A stretch of 64,000 bases of DNA from Bacteroidota bacterium (GTDB lineage: Bacteria > Bacteroidota > Bacteroidia > Bacteroidales > Dysgonomonadaceae): assembly GCA_023388315.1 (NCBI GenBank), contig JAEWGM010000011.1:30176-94175 (forward strand), in the 5' to 3' direction. Positions 17,740 to 26,945 of this stretch are shown here, piece after piece (the first letter of the stretch is position 1; every line of letters starts with the position of its first letter). Position numbers and translations under genes: made by a program. The notes below the pieces were generated by a model. The model was not told the origin of the DNA, ran no database searches, and worked only from the letters and a program-made list of their open reading frames with translations.

Positions 17740-17757
17740 TATGCAATCGTATGCATA
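17740..17757. promoter_or_regulatory. Candidate LacI-family operator
   Basis: TATGCAATCGTATGCATA is an 18-bp near-palindrome with a central CG, the usual form of LacI-family sites, and only two mismatched pairs. It lies between the lacI stop and the permease -7 element, about 65-85 bases upstream of the inferred start. A second, shorter palindrome with central CG (TTTACGTAAA) is at 17769-17778. Confidence 0.5.
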
Positions 17758-17782
17758 GGGTGCGTATATTTACGTAAACGGC

Positions 17783-18796
17783 TCATTTTGTGGAATCTCT
17801 AACCACCAATTCCGTTTTAATCAGGCGGCTCACGATGCCTTTTTTGGTTTCTTTTCCTTCGATGCGGTTGATTAGCAAACGAGCGGCCACTTTCCCCATC
17901 TCAAAACCGTGCTGGTCAACGGACGTGAGCGATGGGTCTATTACTTCGGTAATGTAACCGTTGGTAAATCCGCAAACCGAAATATCGTCCGGCACTTTAA
18001 ACCCGGCCGATTTTACAATTTGTACACAATAAGCCGCCACTTCATCGTTAATGCAAAAGAAAGCATCAGGTATCGGGTTATATTTCAGCATTTCAGGCAC
18101 AATTTGCCTTACCAATTCGGTAGTGTCGCACACTTTTATCCACTCTTTATTCACTTTCAGTTTGTGTTTTCGCAAAGCGTCTTCATATCCCATTCGCCGG
18201 TTATTGGAGATGGGCAACGTTTTGGGGGCACCCAAAAAGGCGATATGGCGACAGCCGCGGCTTGCCATATAATCCACGGCGTGAAATGCGCCGGCGTAAT
18301 CATCCACCACTACTTTGTCGGTATTGATGCCCGTGCAAATGCGGTCGAAGAAAACCAAGTGCACATTGTTATCGATGATTTCCTGAAAATGATCGAATTT
18401 TTCGGTAAATTTAGACTGCGATGCCAATATGCCACACACGCGCGCTTCCAGTAGAGTTTTCACGCTATTCACTTCTCTTTCGTAGCTTTCGCCCGAATGG
18501 CAAAATATTAAATTATAACCCTCTTTTTCAGCCTCTTCTTGAATTCCGGCCAGCACGGTGGAGAAAAAATAATGCACAATTTCCGGCACAATCACGCCAA
18601 TGGTGTTGTTTCGGTTTGTGCGCAACTGCATAGCAAGCGTATTGGGTTTGTATTTATGGTCTTTGGCGTATTTTTGCACAAGCCGCTTGGTTTCATCGCT
18701 AATGGCAGGATGATTTTTTATCGCTCGCGATACCGTAGAGGGCGAGAGATTCAGCGCTTTGGCAATATCTTTAAGGGTAATATGCCGTTTCTCCAT
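17783..18796 (-). CDS. LacI-family transcriptional regulator
   Basis: DNA-binding sugar-responsive regulator of 337 residues. The N-terminal helix-turn-helix ITLKDIAKALNLSPSTVSRAIKNHPAISDET includes the hinge-proximal KYKPNTLAMQLRTNR, followed by a periplasmic-binding-protein-like effector domain (NTIGVIVPEIVHYFFSTVLAGI, then FFCINDEVAAYCVQI). It precedes the permease and GH13 gene on the same strand with 141 bases between, so it probably controls them and perhaps the facing sus genes. Its ligand, likely a malto-oligosaccharide, is inferred. Confidence 0.92.
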   Translation of the reverse strand: MEKRHITLKDIAKALNLSPSTVSRAIKNHPAISDETKRLVQKYAKDHKYKPNTLAMQLRTNRNNTIGVIVPEIVHYFFSTVLAGIQEEAEKEGYNLIFCHSGESYEREVNSVKTLLEARVCGILASQSKFTEKFDHFQEIIDNNVHLVFFDRICTGINTDKVVVDDYAGAFHAVDYMASRGCRHIAFLGAPKTLPISNNRRMGYEDALRKHKLKVNKEWIKVCDTTELVRQIVPEMLKYNPIPDAFFCINDEVAAYCVQIVKSAGFKVPDDISVCGFTNGYITEVIDPSLTSVDQHGFEMGKVAARLLINRIEGKETKKGIVSRLIKTELVVRDSTK

Positions 18797-19169
18797 TTTT
18801 TTCTTGGGTTATTGCTTATGTGCTCAAAAATAGATAAAAAAAACTAAAATGCCTAACAAAATAAAATAAATGCATATCCGTATAGGTTGTCTTTTGAAAG
18901 CGAGCTCACCCGTGGTTAATTCTTCAAAGAATGCATCAGACGGGCTTGGAGCCGTCAGATGCTATCGATAAACCAAAAATTATTATAGGATAAGATACAG
19001 ATTATGGTCCATTCTCGTCAATCCCCCTTACTCCCCCTTCGCCAAGGGGGAAATACGCGTCATCGGTCACACGCCTTCAGTCATACGTCTTTTCAGGATT
19101 TTACCTGATTGGATGGCGAAAATACCAATAAAATTCCTATTTTTGCATCATCTATTTAACTTTACTATT
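18797..19169. other. Divergent intergenic region with two hairpin repeats
   Basis: Between lacI and the arginine deiminase gene. A hairpin at 18933-18962 pairs GCATC-A-GACGG with CCGTC-A-GATGC around GCTTGGAG, a variant of the CAGCCCG family. A second at 19033-19050 pairs CCCCCTT with AAGGGGG. A TATTTTTG on the minus strand (18825-18832) may be the lacI -7 element, and TATTTTTG at 19138-19145 on the plus strand a -7 element for the next gene. No small gene is apparent. Confidence 0.55.
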
Positions 19170-20444
19170 ATGATTACTGAAGAAATTCTTGACCTTAACG
19201 TTCAATCCGAAACCGGGAAACTGGAAGCCGTGTTAATGCATTATCCCGGCGCCGAGGTGGAGAACATGACACCCAAACACGCTCAACGAGCACTTTACAG
19301 CGACATCCTGAATCTTTCTATCGCGCAAAAAGAATACGATCAAATTTTTGGTGTGCTCAAAAAAACATCGCGCGTGTATGAAGTAATGGACTTGCTCACA
19401 CAGCTTTTGAAAAGAGAAGATTTAAAAAGCGCGTTGGTGCAAAAAATATGCGAAACGGAACAGGTGCTGAATTATGTGGATTATTTAATGGATTTATCGG
19501 CACCCGCGTTGGCAAAAATATTAATTGAGGGGCTGCCCATTCAAATAAATACGCTCACCGACTTCCTGCGCGAGGAATATTACGCGTTAAAACCGCTTTA
19601 TAATTTCTATTTCACTCGCGACTCATCGGCCATCATTGGCAATAACGCCGTGGTGTGCAAAATGGCCAACTCAGTGCGGCTGCGGGAATCACTCATAATG
19701 GACGCTATTTTTAAAAGCGGCTTGTTCTTTCAATCCAATGTGATGAATACGTATGAGCTATCACAAAACCATCCCAGTGTGGTGGTGGAAGGCGGCGATT
19801 TGCTCGTAGCAAGAGAAGATATCCTGTTAATTGGCAACGGTGCTCGAACCAGCACACAAGCCATTGACATGATTGTACGCCAACTGTGCGCCAAAGACAA
19901 AGGGTTGAAACACGTGATTGTGCAGCAATTGCCCGAAGAACCTGAATCGTTCATCCACTTGGATATGGTGTTTACATTCCTCAGCCAAAACAAAGCCATG
20001 GTGTATAAACCGCTTATTATGGACAGTTCGCCCTATCAAACCGTTTATATGAAAATTGATAACGGGAAAGTGTCCAAAATATCATCGGTAAACAACATAT
20101 TAAGCATTTTGAAGAAATTGGATATGGAAGTGGAACCGATTATTTGCGGCGGCAAAGCCGACGATTGGGATCAAGAACGCGAACAGTGGCACAGCGGCGC
20201 CAACTTTTTTGCCGTTGAGCCGGGCAAAGTGCTTTCCTACGCGCGCAATATTCACACGCTGGAAGAACTGAACAAGAACGGTTTCGACATTGCCACGGCG
20301 TGGGATGTGATTGATGGCAAATTCAATATTGACAGCTCAAAAAACTGTGTCATTACCATTGATGGATCGGAGCTCCCGCGCGGAGGCGGCGGCCCACGAT
20401 GTATGACCATGCCGTTGAGGCGCTTTGCCTTCTCGATCGCATAA
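19170..20444 (+). CDS. arcA: Arginine deiminase
   Basis: Hydrolyses L-arginine to citrulline and ammonia. The 424-residue product from the ATG at 19170 shows the guanidino-modifying fold: KLEAVLMHYPGAE near the start, NFYFTRDSSAII, VEGGDLLV, EPESFIHLDMVFTFL with the catalytic His, and GGGPRCMTMPLRR with catalytic Cys411 close to the C-terminus. An upstream in-frame ATG at 19113 would add 19 hydrophobic residues, but a TATTTTTG -7 element (19138-19145) lies inside that extension, so the shorter start is preferred. No arcB, arcC or arcD lies next to it, so the rest of the pathway must be elsewhere. Confidence 0.88.
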   Translation: MITEEILDLNVQSETGKLEAVLMHYPGAEVENMTPKHAQRALYSDILNLSIAQKEYDQIFGVLKKTSRVYEVMDLLTQLLKREDLKSALVQKICETEQVLNYVDYLMDLSAPALAKILIEGLPIQINTLTDFLREEYYALKPLYNFYFTRDSSAIIGNNAVVCKMANSVRLRESLIMDAIFKSGLFFQSNVMNTYELSQNHPSVVVEGGDLLVAREDILLIGNGARTSTQAIDMIVRQLCAKDKGLKHVIVQQLPEEPESFIHLDMVFTFLSQNKAMVYKPLIMDSSPYQTVYMKIDNGKVSKISSVNNILSILKKLDMEVEPIICGGKADDWDQEREQWHSGANFFAVEPGKVLSYARNIHTLEELNKNGFDIATAWDVIDGKFNIDSSKNCVITIDGSELPRGGGGPRCMTMPLRRFAFSIA

Positions 20445-20495
20445 GCTCAAACTGCCTGATTGCAAGTGATCGGGCGGGCAACACACCCTTTTGGC

Positions 20496-21149
20496 CTACC
20501 ATAATTTCAATGTTAAGCCAAACGTGAACGGCGCTTCTTGCGTGCCAAACACATTCTCGTGGTGGTTCACGGCACGGGTGAGCTTCAACGTTGAAATGCC
20601 CACCCAGGGCATTACGCGTATGAATTCGTCCACTTTAAAATCGGCTCCCAGCCGGGCAGTGTAAAAGAACCGGTTCTTAACGGTGGCGGTTCGCTCGTTT
20701 TCTGTGTTGAGGTTATCCAAGTTGGTGCTCCACGTTTTCGCCGTGAGGTTGGCAAAAGAAAATTCGTTGTCCAGCACAATATATGCCTTGTCTTCTCCCT
20801 CTATAAGCGGATACATAAATTTATAAGCCAAGCCGTAAGAAAACAGCGCCACTTCATAATCGTCGGAAATTTCCAACGGCCACACACCGGGCACGTACCG
20901 CACCAGTTCCGAAAAATATATCCCCGCATAAGATATTCTGGGCTCAATGCCCGACCACCACCGGGGAAAAACAACCTCATACCCCGCGCTTGCCATCACT
21001 CCGCCGTTGGTGGGGTCTCCCATAAACATGCCAATTCCGCCGGCGCCCAACGTGAGGGCGCCATCGCAACAACCCGGTTGTTTTTGCGCCTTGGCAGACA
21101 GTGAAAGAACAACGGCAAGAAATAAAATGGTGAGTGCTTTGTGAGTCAT
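20496..21149 (-). CDS. Putative outer-membrane beta-barrel protein, unknown function
   Basis: A 217-residue product with a clear Sec signal peptide (MTHKALTILFLAVVLSLSAKAQ). It then alternates short amphipathic strands and ends in an aromatic residue (FTFGLTLKLW), consistent with a small outer-membrane barrel. A CC pair (PGCCDG) lies just after the signal cleavage site. I do not recognise a specific family. It converges on arcA, and its 3' end is about 50 bases from the arcA stop. Confidence 0.65.
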   Translation of the reverse strand: MTHKALTILFLAVVLSLSAKAQKQPGCCDGALTLGAGGIGMFMGDPTNGGVMASAGYEVVFPRWWSGIEPRISYAGIYFSELVRYVPGVWPLEISDDYEVALFSYGLAYKFMYPLIEGEDKAYIVLDNEFSFANLTAKTWSTNLDNLNTENERTATVKNRFFYTARLGADFKVDEFIRVMPWVGISTLKLTRAVNHHENVFGTQEAPFTFGLTLKLW

Positions 21150-21756
21150 TTACGGGTTATTTTAAGGGTTACTGTATTATTAAGACGCGGATTACGGCAA
21201 AATCCCTCATTCCGCATTATTTAAAATGTATCACTACTGACCGACAAAAGAGTTTACCAAATGTTTTTAGGGGAACGCTTACAGCGTTTTTTCGTTATTT
21301 TCGTCTGTTGCCCCCCAATTAAAATTGGGGGTTATGCACAGGATTGTCCTACGGACAAATTTTAGTCGGTGAATAGTAAAAAAACAACTAAACTTATATT
21401 CAATAGAATCCTTTTCATTTTTGTTTGTATTTGGTATCGTTCTAATAAATCCTTTAGTAGCTACTGCTGTGAAACAGTGGCTACTTGAAGATTATCTTAA
21501 AAGGATATTCCCAAGTCAAGAGACAAACCAACCGTATGAAAAGTTTTAACTTCTGCGGCCATATTATCTCTTCTTTTCAATACTGGTGGTTGGCAGACAA
21601 GGATAAAATAAGATGCGTATCTTGGCGGTTACACGAAAGCAGGGCCACCATAAAAAGCGAATAGATGAGCAAATGAAAGGGGCGTGCCATAGCGAATGCA
21701 TTGAGGTTGCTAAGATACAATTTATCTTGCGAAGCCAAAAGCATTGCCCGTCCGGC
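21150..21756. other. Long intergenic region with palindrome and coding remnant
   Basis: 607 bases without an intact gene. A palindrome CCCCCAATTAAAATTGGGGG spans 21312-21331, preceded by an AACGCTTACAGCGTT hairpin near 21274-21288; both look like dispersed repeats. A short open frame with protein-like composition lies at 21373-21549. Nothing recognised in 21550-21756. Confidence 0.5.
21373..21549 (+). pseudogene. Possible remnant of a membrane-protein gene
   Basis: Frame 1 reads about 58 codons without an ATG or GTG start, including a hydrophobic run (FLFVFGIVLINPLVATAV) followed by a charged tail (KQWLLEDYLKRIFPSQETN) and a TAA. The composition looks like real protein rather than chance translation, but no start codon other than TTG at 21421 is available. 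It may be a decayed 3' end or a very small protein. Confidence 0.3.
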
Positions 21757-22455
21757 TCATAATATCTCTTTTATCTCCTGCAACGTTTTCACAGTGTATG
21801 TTGGTTGAAACCCTTGGGCAGGCAGGCCGGCGGGGTTAAACCACAGTTGCGCGATGCGGCTGTCGCGCGCGCCAACGATATCGGCTTCCCAACTGTCGCC
21901 AATCATGAGCGTTTCCACGCGGCGCGAGTTGGTGTTTTTGAGCGCGTAGGTAAAAATATCGGGGTGCGGCTTGTTGATATTCGCGTCTTCCGAAAGAATG
22001 ATTTTATCGAAATAAGGCCTTAAGCCGGAGTTCTCTATCTTTTTAAACTGCACTTCCCTGAATCCGTTGGAGAGAATGTGCATCCGGTATTTAGGCTTGA
22101 GGTAATCGAGCAAATCGATGGCGCCGTCAATCAGTTTTGTTTTGTGGGTGGTGCGCTCCAAAAAGTCGTCGCTTAGGGATTTGGCATACGCCGCGTCATC
22201 TATTCCAAACTCCCTCACGGGCACCAAAAAACGTTCCACTATGAGTTCGTCTTTGCGTATTTTTCCTTGTCGGTATAACCCCCACAAATGATGGTTGGAG
22301 GGCATATACACATTGTAATAGTCGTTAAATGTGGGGTAATATTGTTGGTATCCGTAATCGACATAAATTTCTTCGAGGCATTCTTTCGCGTTTTGGTGAA
22401 TGTCCCAAAGGGTGTCGTCGAGATCGATGAAGAGGGATTTGTATTTGTTAGACAT
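21757..22455 (-). CDS. HAD-family phosphatase, YjjG-type nucleotidase-like
   Basis: Soluble phosphohydrolase of 232 residues. HAD motifs: I, LFIDLDDTLWD; II, MHILSNGF; III, Lys in NKPHPDIF; IV, MIGDSWEADIVGA. The alpha-helical cap after motif I and the overall length fit the YjjG/pyrimidine 5'-nucleotidase group. The substrate is not shown by the sequence. Monocistronic, with repeat-rich DNA upstream. Confidence 0.85.
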   Translation of the reverse strand: MSNKYKSLFIDLDDTLWDIHQNAKECLEEIYVDYGYQQYYPTFNDYYNVYMPSNHHLWGLYRQGKIRKDELIVERFLVPVREFGIDDAAYAKSLSDDFLERTTHKTKLIDGAIDLLDYLKPKYRMHILSNGFREVQFKKIENSGLRPYFDKIILSEDANINKPHPDIFTYALKNTNSRRVETLMIGDSWEADIVGARDSRIAQLWFNPAGLPAQGFQPTYTVKTLQEIKEIL

Positions 22456-22552
22456 TAGACTGCTAGATGTTGGGTGCTGGATGCCGGATGTTGAATGCTG
22501 GGTGTTGGATAATAGATACTGATTAATAGATCATTACCGCTGTAAAGGAATT

Positions 22553-22709
22553 AAAATAAGGTAATAAGGTTTATTACTGCATATTATCAATATCTACTAA
22601 GACTGATTGAAGAAAATAAGGTTCTTTTTTGTAATTTACAACCTTATTTTTTCGCTTTTACCTTAGTAGCTATGACACATAACTACAATTTACCTTATTA
22701 CCTTATTTT
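22553..22709. repeat. Nested inverted-repeat element of AATAAGGT motifs
   Basis: An outer perfect 18-bp inverted repeat (AAAATAAGGTAATAAGGT at 22553-22570; its reverse complement at 22692-22709) encloses an inner 11-bp hairpin (AAAATAAGGTT at 22613-22623 / AACCTTATTTT at 22640-22650). The AATAAGGT word therefore occurs repeatedly in both orientations. Outside it lie degenerate GATGTTGGGTGCTGGATG-type (22465-22510) and ATCTAAC-type (22728-22760) microrepeats. No coding capacity. Confidence 0.7.
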
Positions 22710-22768
22710 TCCCATTAGGCAAAGGTTAGCAATCTAACATCTAACAATCTAATATCTAAAATCCAAAA

Positions 22769-23623
22769 TCAATATACCTCTATAATCAAATATTTTGTCA
22801 AACTCCAGAAACGTTGCGTATCGGTTATTTGGAAAACGAGGTTTCCATCGGCGCCTTTCACCAATTCATACGTTCCTTCGGGGTGGGTGGACCACAATTT
22901 GGCTTTTGGCGCGTACAAGGGGATTTGCGTTACTTCGCGCACGTCAATGGTGAGAAAATATTCTTTGTTGAACGTATCTTGTAGCACGCGTGTTTGCTGC
23001 AAAAATCCGCCCGAGAGAATTTTTTGCTCTTTCAATTCGCTCACGGTACCGAACACGTAGTGGGCCGTGTGCAACGATTTATCTTGCTCCTGAATGGTAG
23101 CCGATTGTTGCTCGGCCTCCTGAGCCAGCGCCGTGATATCTTCAGACATTTGGGCAATTTGCTCGTTTTTGCGGCTCAACTCGGCTTGCAATTCAACCAA
23201 GCGGCCCGAACTTTCCTGCATTTCGCGGTTCAACCGTTCAATGGTGTTTTTAAGCGAAGCAATTTCTTTGTTGCTGCTGCTGTATTTTTTGTTCAATTCG
23301 GCCAATTGCTGTTTGTTTTGGCGCAAAATTTCATCAATCATTTTAAAGTTGTCGCTAACGCGCGCTTTGGTATCCTGACTCATTTCGCCACTTTGCGCTG
23401 ACTGCGTGGAGATGTATTTTTCAGCTTGCCTAATTTTATCAAAATTGGCTTCCACTTCACTAATTACCGCCATCATTTCGGCCACTTCGGCATCGGCGCT
23501 CGAAGACTGCATCATCAGAGAATCGCGTTGCGCTTGCAATTCTTTATATTCTTTCGATTCTCTCACATTGGTACACGACACAATAAGTGTCGCACCCAGA
23601 AATAAAATCCATATTTTTTTCAT
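22769..23623 (-). CDS. Coiled-coil lipoprotein, unknown function
   Basis: A 284-residue product from the ATG at 23623 (an ATG 7 codons upstream is less likely). MKKIWILFLGATLIVSC is a lipoprotein signal with Cys17. Residues from about 20 to 190 are heptad-rich and highly charged (SAQSGEMSQDTKARVSDN, SKNTIERLNREMQESSGR-like stretches), so a long coiled coil is expected. A compact C-terminal domain follows (VREVTQIPLYAPKAKLWSTH, then WSLTKYLIIEVY). Similar lipoproteins are common in Bacteroidales but of unknown function. It precedes rsmI on the opposite side of a 54-base gap. Confidence 0.75.
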   Translation of the reverse strand: MKKIWILFLGATLIVSCTNVRESKEYKELQAQRDSLMMQSSSADAEVAEMMAVISEVEANFDKIRQAEKYISTQSAQSGEMSQDTKARVSDNFKMIDEILRQNKQQLAELNKKYSSSNKEIASLKNTIERLNREMQESSGRLVELQAELSRKNEQIAQMSEDITALAQEAEQQSATIQEQDKSLHTAHYVFGTVSELKEQKILSGGFLQQTRVLQDTFNKEYFLTIDVREVTQIPLYAPKAKLWSTHPEGTYELVKGADGNLVFQITDTQRFWSLTKYLIIEVY

Positions 23624-23677
23624 AAAATTCTTTTTTATATTCATAATTTAAAACGAATAATTTCTATCTTTTATTGT

Positions 23678-24352
23678 TCATTTGCCTTTCACCACAATTA
23701 CGAACTCGCCTTTCGGGTCATTTTCCGTAAAGTGCTTCACGAGTGTTTCCAACGTTCCGCGAACAGTTTCGGCAAACAGCTTTGATATTTCTCTGGAAAC
23801 CGATGCTTCCCTGTCATCTCCCAAAAACTGAGCCAACTGGGTGAGTGTTTTCACCACGCGGTAAGGCGATTCGTAGAAAACCATGGTGCGGGTTTCTTCG
23901 GCCAATTCCGTTAATCGGGTTTGTCGGCCTTTTTTGTGAGGAAGAAACCCTTCAAAACAAAATCGGTCGTTTGGCAACCCCGACTCCACCAATGCCGGTA
24001 CAAACGCCGTTGCACCGGGCAAGCACTCCACCTCTACGCCGGCTTTCACACACGCGCGAACGAGCAAAAAGCCCGGATCGGAAATGGCGGGAGTTCCCGC
24101 GTCGGAAATAAGGGCGATGGTTTCTCCACCTCGCAACCTTTCCACCACGCGCTCCGCGGTTTGATGTTCATTAAATTTGTGATGCGATTGCATTGGAGTT
24201 TCAATCTCGAAGTGCTTGAGCAAAAAACCGCTCGTGCGGGTGTCTTCGGCCAAAATCAAATCGCATTTTTTAAGCACGTTGAGCGCTCTCAACGTTATAT
24301 CTTCTAAATTGCCAATGGGCGTGGGTACAATGTATAACTTCCCCATTTTCAC
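23678..24352 (-). CDS. rsmI: 16S rRNA (cytidine1402-2'-O)-methyltransferase
   Basis: SAM-dependent 2'-O-methylation of 16S rRNA C1402 in the decoding centre. The 224-residue product has the tetrapyrrole-methylase fold: LYIVPTPIGNLEDITLRA, ILAEDTRTSGFLL, ALISDAGTPAISDPGFLLV and CLPGATAFVPALVESGLP are all family signatures. Starts at 24352 or 24346 are both possible (MKMGKL versus MGKL). It begins 4 bases after the upstream coiled-coil gene ends, so the two are almost certainly one transcript. Confidence 0.95.
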   Translation of the reverse strand: MKMGKLYIVPTPIGNLEDITLRALNVLKKCDLILAEDTRTSGFLLKHFEIETPMQSHHKFNEHQTAERVVERLRGGETIALISDAGTPAISDPGFLLVRACVKAGVEVECLPGATAFVPALVESGLPNDRFCFEGFLPHKKGRQTRLTELAEETRTMVFYESPYRVVKTLTQLAQFLGDDREASVSREISKLFAETVRGTLETLVKHFTENDPKGEFVIVVKGK

Positions 24353-24356
24353 GCTT

Positions 24357-25085
24357 TTATTTAGCCCAGCCTTTTTTAATGACCAACAGAAAATCTTTCA
24401 CCGTTTCATCTTTAAAATTCCACGAGGTGTTTTCCCGCAAATAGTGTTCCGCGTCGGCGTAATTATCAAACGCGTTGAGGCGCAGCATCATACTGTTCAT
24501 TTCGTGACGGTTGTTGTTGAATAACTCGCGCTGAAACAGAAAACGGTCGTTGAGGCTGATGCTGTGTTTTAAATCGATAGTAGCATCGGGCACTTTCACC
24601 ACATCGTTTAACGAGCGAATCACCGGTTTTTCTTCCACCGTTTCCGCCACCACCTCCTCTTCCGTTTCTACGGGTGGTGTTTCACTATTTCGGGGATTTT
24701 TGTATTCGGGAAGCGAAATGCCTTCGGCATATTCGTTTCGCATTGGGGGAACGTCTTCGGGCGGCACTTCTTCCGATAGCACAAACTCGTTGTGCGGCAC
24801 TTCCGGCTCGGGTTCAACGGCTGGCGCAGTTGGTTCCACGGGTTGTTTTCTGCTTTCCGATTCCGACAGGAACAACACCAGTCGTTCCATTTGTTGCTTC
24901 ATATCGTCTATTTGCAGTATCTCCAACTCGTGCAACAGGCGCATGATTTCTTGTGTTTTATCGAACGATTCCCGAAAAAACGAGAAAGGCATCGCGTCGT
25001 TGTCTTGCACGGCCCGTAATCTTTCTTCTAAGCTTTTTATATCGCTAAGAAGCTGATTGATATATTCTTTTTTCTTTTCCAACAT
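24357..25085 (-). CDS. Conserved hypothetical protein upstream of rsmI
   Basis: A 242-residue soluble protein with three parts: an N-terminal helical coiled coil (residues 1-80, LLSDIKSLEERLRAVQD), a Pro/Glu-rich linker of low complexity (about 80-160, EPEPEVPHNEF, EEVPPEDVPP) and a C-terminal helical domain (SLNDRFLFQRELFNNNRHEM onward). The last part resembles a conserved module seen in Bacteroidales hypothetical proteins that begins SLNDRF. Function unknown. A TACTTTTG with a TTTG 22 bases upstream on the minus strand (25509-25542) could be its promoter, giving a leader of about 400 nt full of palindromes. Confidence 0.7.
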   Translation of the reverse strand: MLEKKKEYINQLLSDIKSLEERLRAVQDNDAMPFSFFRESFDKTQEIMRLLHELEILQIDDMKQQMERLVLFLSESESRKQPVEPTAPAVEPEPEVPHNEFVLSEEVPPEDVPPMRNEYAEGISLPEYKNPRNSETPPVETEEEVVAETVEEKPVIRSLNDVVKVPDATIDLKHSISLNDRFLFQRELFNNNRHEMNSMMLRLNAFDNYADAEHYLRENTSWNFKDETVKDFLLVIKKGWAK

Positions 25086-25523
25086 CCGGTATTTTTGTTT
25101 TTATGATTATCCGCATTACTACCTAACGCCACAGTGTTGGCTCCGCCGAACGTTGTTTCAGCCCAACGCAGAGCGAAGTGGCGCTTTGGGTTATACTTTT
25201 ATCTCCGATATGCGCTCTGAAAGAGCAACTTAAAAATTAAGCTGGACTTTCAGCCCGCTTACGAAAACCTCAATCCTTAACCCTACCTGTTAGGTAGGGC
25301 TGAAATAAGTTAGGCTTTCAGCCTGTTTAGGGAACTATTCCGATAATCATATTTTGTTTTAAAAAGAAAGAAAAATTTTATTTCTTTCGTTATTTTCAGG
25401 GTGCTTCCAAAAACTCAAAATTCTTTGCTTGCCAATGAGCGAAACGCGGAAGTTTTGAGTGTCCAGAATTGCCCTTATAGTAAACGTAATAACGAACACT
25501 TTAGCTCACAAAAGTAGTAATTA
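25086..25523. repeat. Repeat-bearing intergenic region
   Basis: Contains further members of the palindromic family: CAGCCCAACG...GGGTT near 25160-25190, GCTGGACTTTCAGCCCGC near 25240-25258 and ACCTGTTAGGTAGGGCTGAAATAAGTTAGGCTTTCAGCC across 25284-25322. The remainder is A/T-rich with no gene seen. Confidence 0.6.
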
Positions 25524-26945
25524 TTACGAAAGCTCAACAAATTCTTTGGGTAAATTCACAAGATATAACATTTCGGAACTTCGTGTAATGGACGTGTAGA
25601 GCCATCTGTAAAAGTTATCGCCCATGTAGGTTTCGTTCACGTAGCCAATGTCGAGAAACACGGTTTTCCATTCGCCGCCTTGCGCTTTATGACACGTTAC
25701 GGCATAACCGTATTTCACTTGCAGCGCATTAAAATAGGGATTTTCCTTCATTTTTTTGTAGCGCTGTCGTTTTTGGGGAATATGGGCGTAATCTTCCGCC
25801 ACGGCGGCGAACAGCGCGCTGTTTTGTTCGCGAGTAAGGCCGGGGGCTTCGGTGTGCAGCGAGTCCATGTTTATTTTGGCTTCAAATTCCATATCGTAAT
25901 CGCTGTGATATAGCAATACGTTGCAAAACCGAAATCCATACATTTCTTCGTATCCCCTGATGCGCTTAACTTCCACAAACTCTCCATTGGCAAGAAAATC
26001 CAGGTTTTCAAAACTATCCACCCAATAGTAGTTGTTTTTGGTGATCATTAGCAAATCGCCATTTGAGAGTTCTTCTTCACGATACAACACGGTGTTTCTG
26101 ATGCCCATATTATAGGCGTTCACCCGCTTGTTGGAGCGAGAGATAACAATGGTTTCCTCGGGGCCGTAACGCTGATAAGCACTTGAAATCTCATCGATAA
26201 GTTCAGCGCCGGTAATTCGTTTTACATCGTTGTAGGTATCGGTTCTGAGTTTGGGAAAATCGAACGTATCGCCGTGAGCCAACGCGTTTCGCAGCCGCGT
26301 GGCATTGCTAAGAATACCCGACTCTTCGGCTTGACGCACAATTTCGGTTAAAGAACATTCTCGCACCGTGAGGGAATAACTTTGCAGTACATCTTTCTCC
26401 AATGCGGGGCTGGTATCTTGCTTCACGGGCGGCAGCTGAGCCGTGTCGCCAATGAGTAGCAAGCGGCATCCTTCACCGGAATAAACGTATTCAATTAAAT
26501 CGTCTAACAAACGGCCGGTGCCGAAAATGGAAAAATCCCCCGATTCATTATTAATCATCGAGGCTTCATCCACAATAAACAGCGTATGCTTGTGGAGATT
26601 TTCGGTAAGCGAGAAATTCGACATTTCTTCCGAAAACTTCTGTTGGCGGTATAATTTTTTGTGAATGGTGAGCGCCTGTTGAGCTGCATACGACGAAAAA
26701 ACTTTCGCCGCGCGGCCGGTTGGCGCGAGCAAAACCGTTTTTTGGTTGAACTGGCTCATGGTTTTCACCAAACTGCCGATAAGCGATGATTTTCCGGTGC
26801 CGGCATATCCTTTCAATAAAAAAACAAGATTATCTTCGCGAGAAAACAAAAAATCGGTAATCTCGTTTAACGCTTTTATTTGGTCATTTGTGAAATTAAA
26901 CGGGAAATTAGTGTGGATTTTCTCGATAAAGAATCGATTTATCAT
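25524..26945 (-). CDS. RecD-like ATP-dependent DNA helicase (AAA_30 / UvrD_C_2)
   Basis: Superfamily 1 helicase of 473 residues from the ATG at 26945 (a start 14 codons earlier is possible). Walker A GYAGTGKSSLIGSLV lies near residue 45, Walker B is in LFIVDEASMIN, LLLIGDTAQLPPV is motif III, and the C-terminal UvrD_C_2 segment reads YAVTCHKAQGGEWKTVFLDIG with motif VI LYTSITRSSEMLYLV. Such stand-alone helicases are common in Bacteroidota and are often called exodeoxyribonuclease V alpha subunit, but no RecB or RecC lies nearby. DNA repair role inferred. Confidence 0.88.
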   Translation of the reverse strand: MINRFFIEKIHTNFPFNFTNDQIKALNEITDFLFSREDNLVFLLKGYAGTGKSSLIGSLVKTMSQFNQKTVLLAPTGRAAKVFSSYAAQQALTIHKKLYRQQKFSEEMSNFSLTENLHKHTLFIVDEASMINNESGDFSIFGTGRLLDDLIEYVYSGEGCRLLLIGDTAQLPPVKQDTSPALEKDVLQSYSLTVRECSLTEIVRQAEESGILSNATRLRNALAHGDTFDFPKLRTDTYNDVKRITGAELIDEISSAYQRYGPEETIVISRSNKRVNAYNMGIRNTVLYREEELSNGDLLMITKNNYYWVDSFENLDFLANGEFVEVKRIRGYEEMYGFRFCNVLLYHSDYDMEFEAKINMDSLHTEAPGLTREQNSALFAAVAEDYAHIPQKRQRYKKMKENPYFNALQVKYGYAVTCHKAQGGEWKTVFLDIGYVNETYMGDNFYRWLYTSITRSSEMLYLVNLPKEFVELS

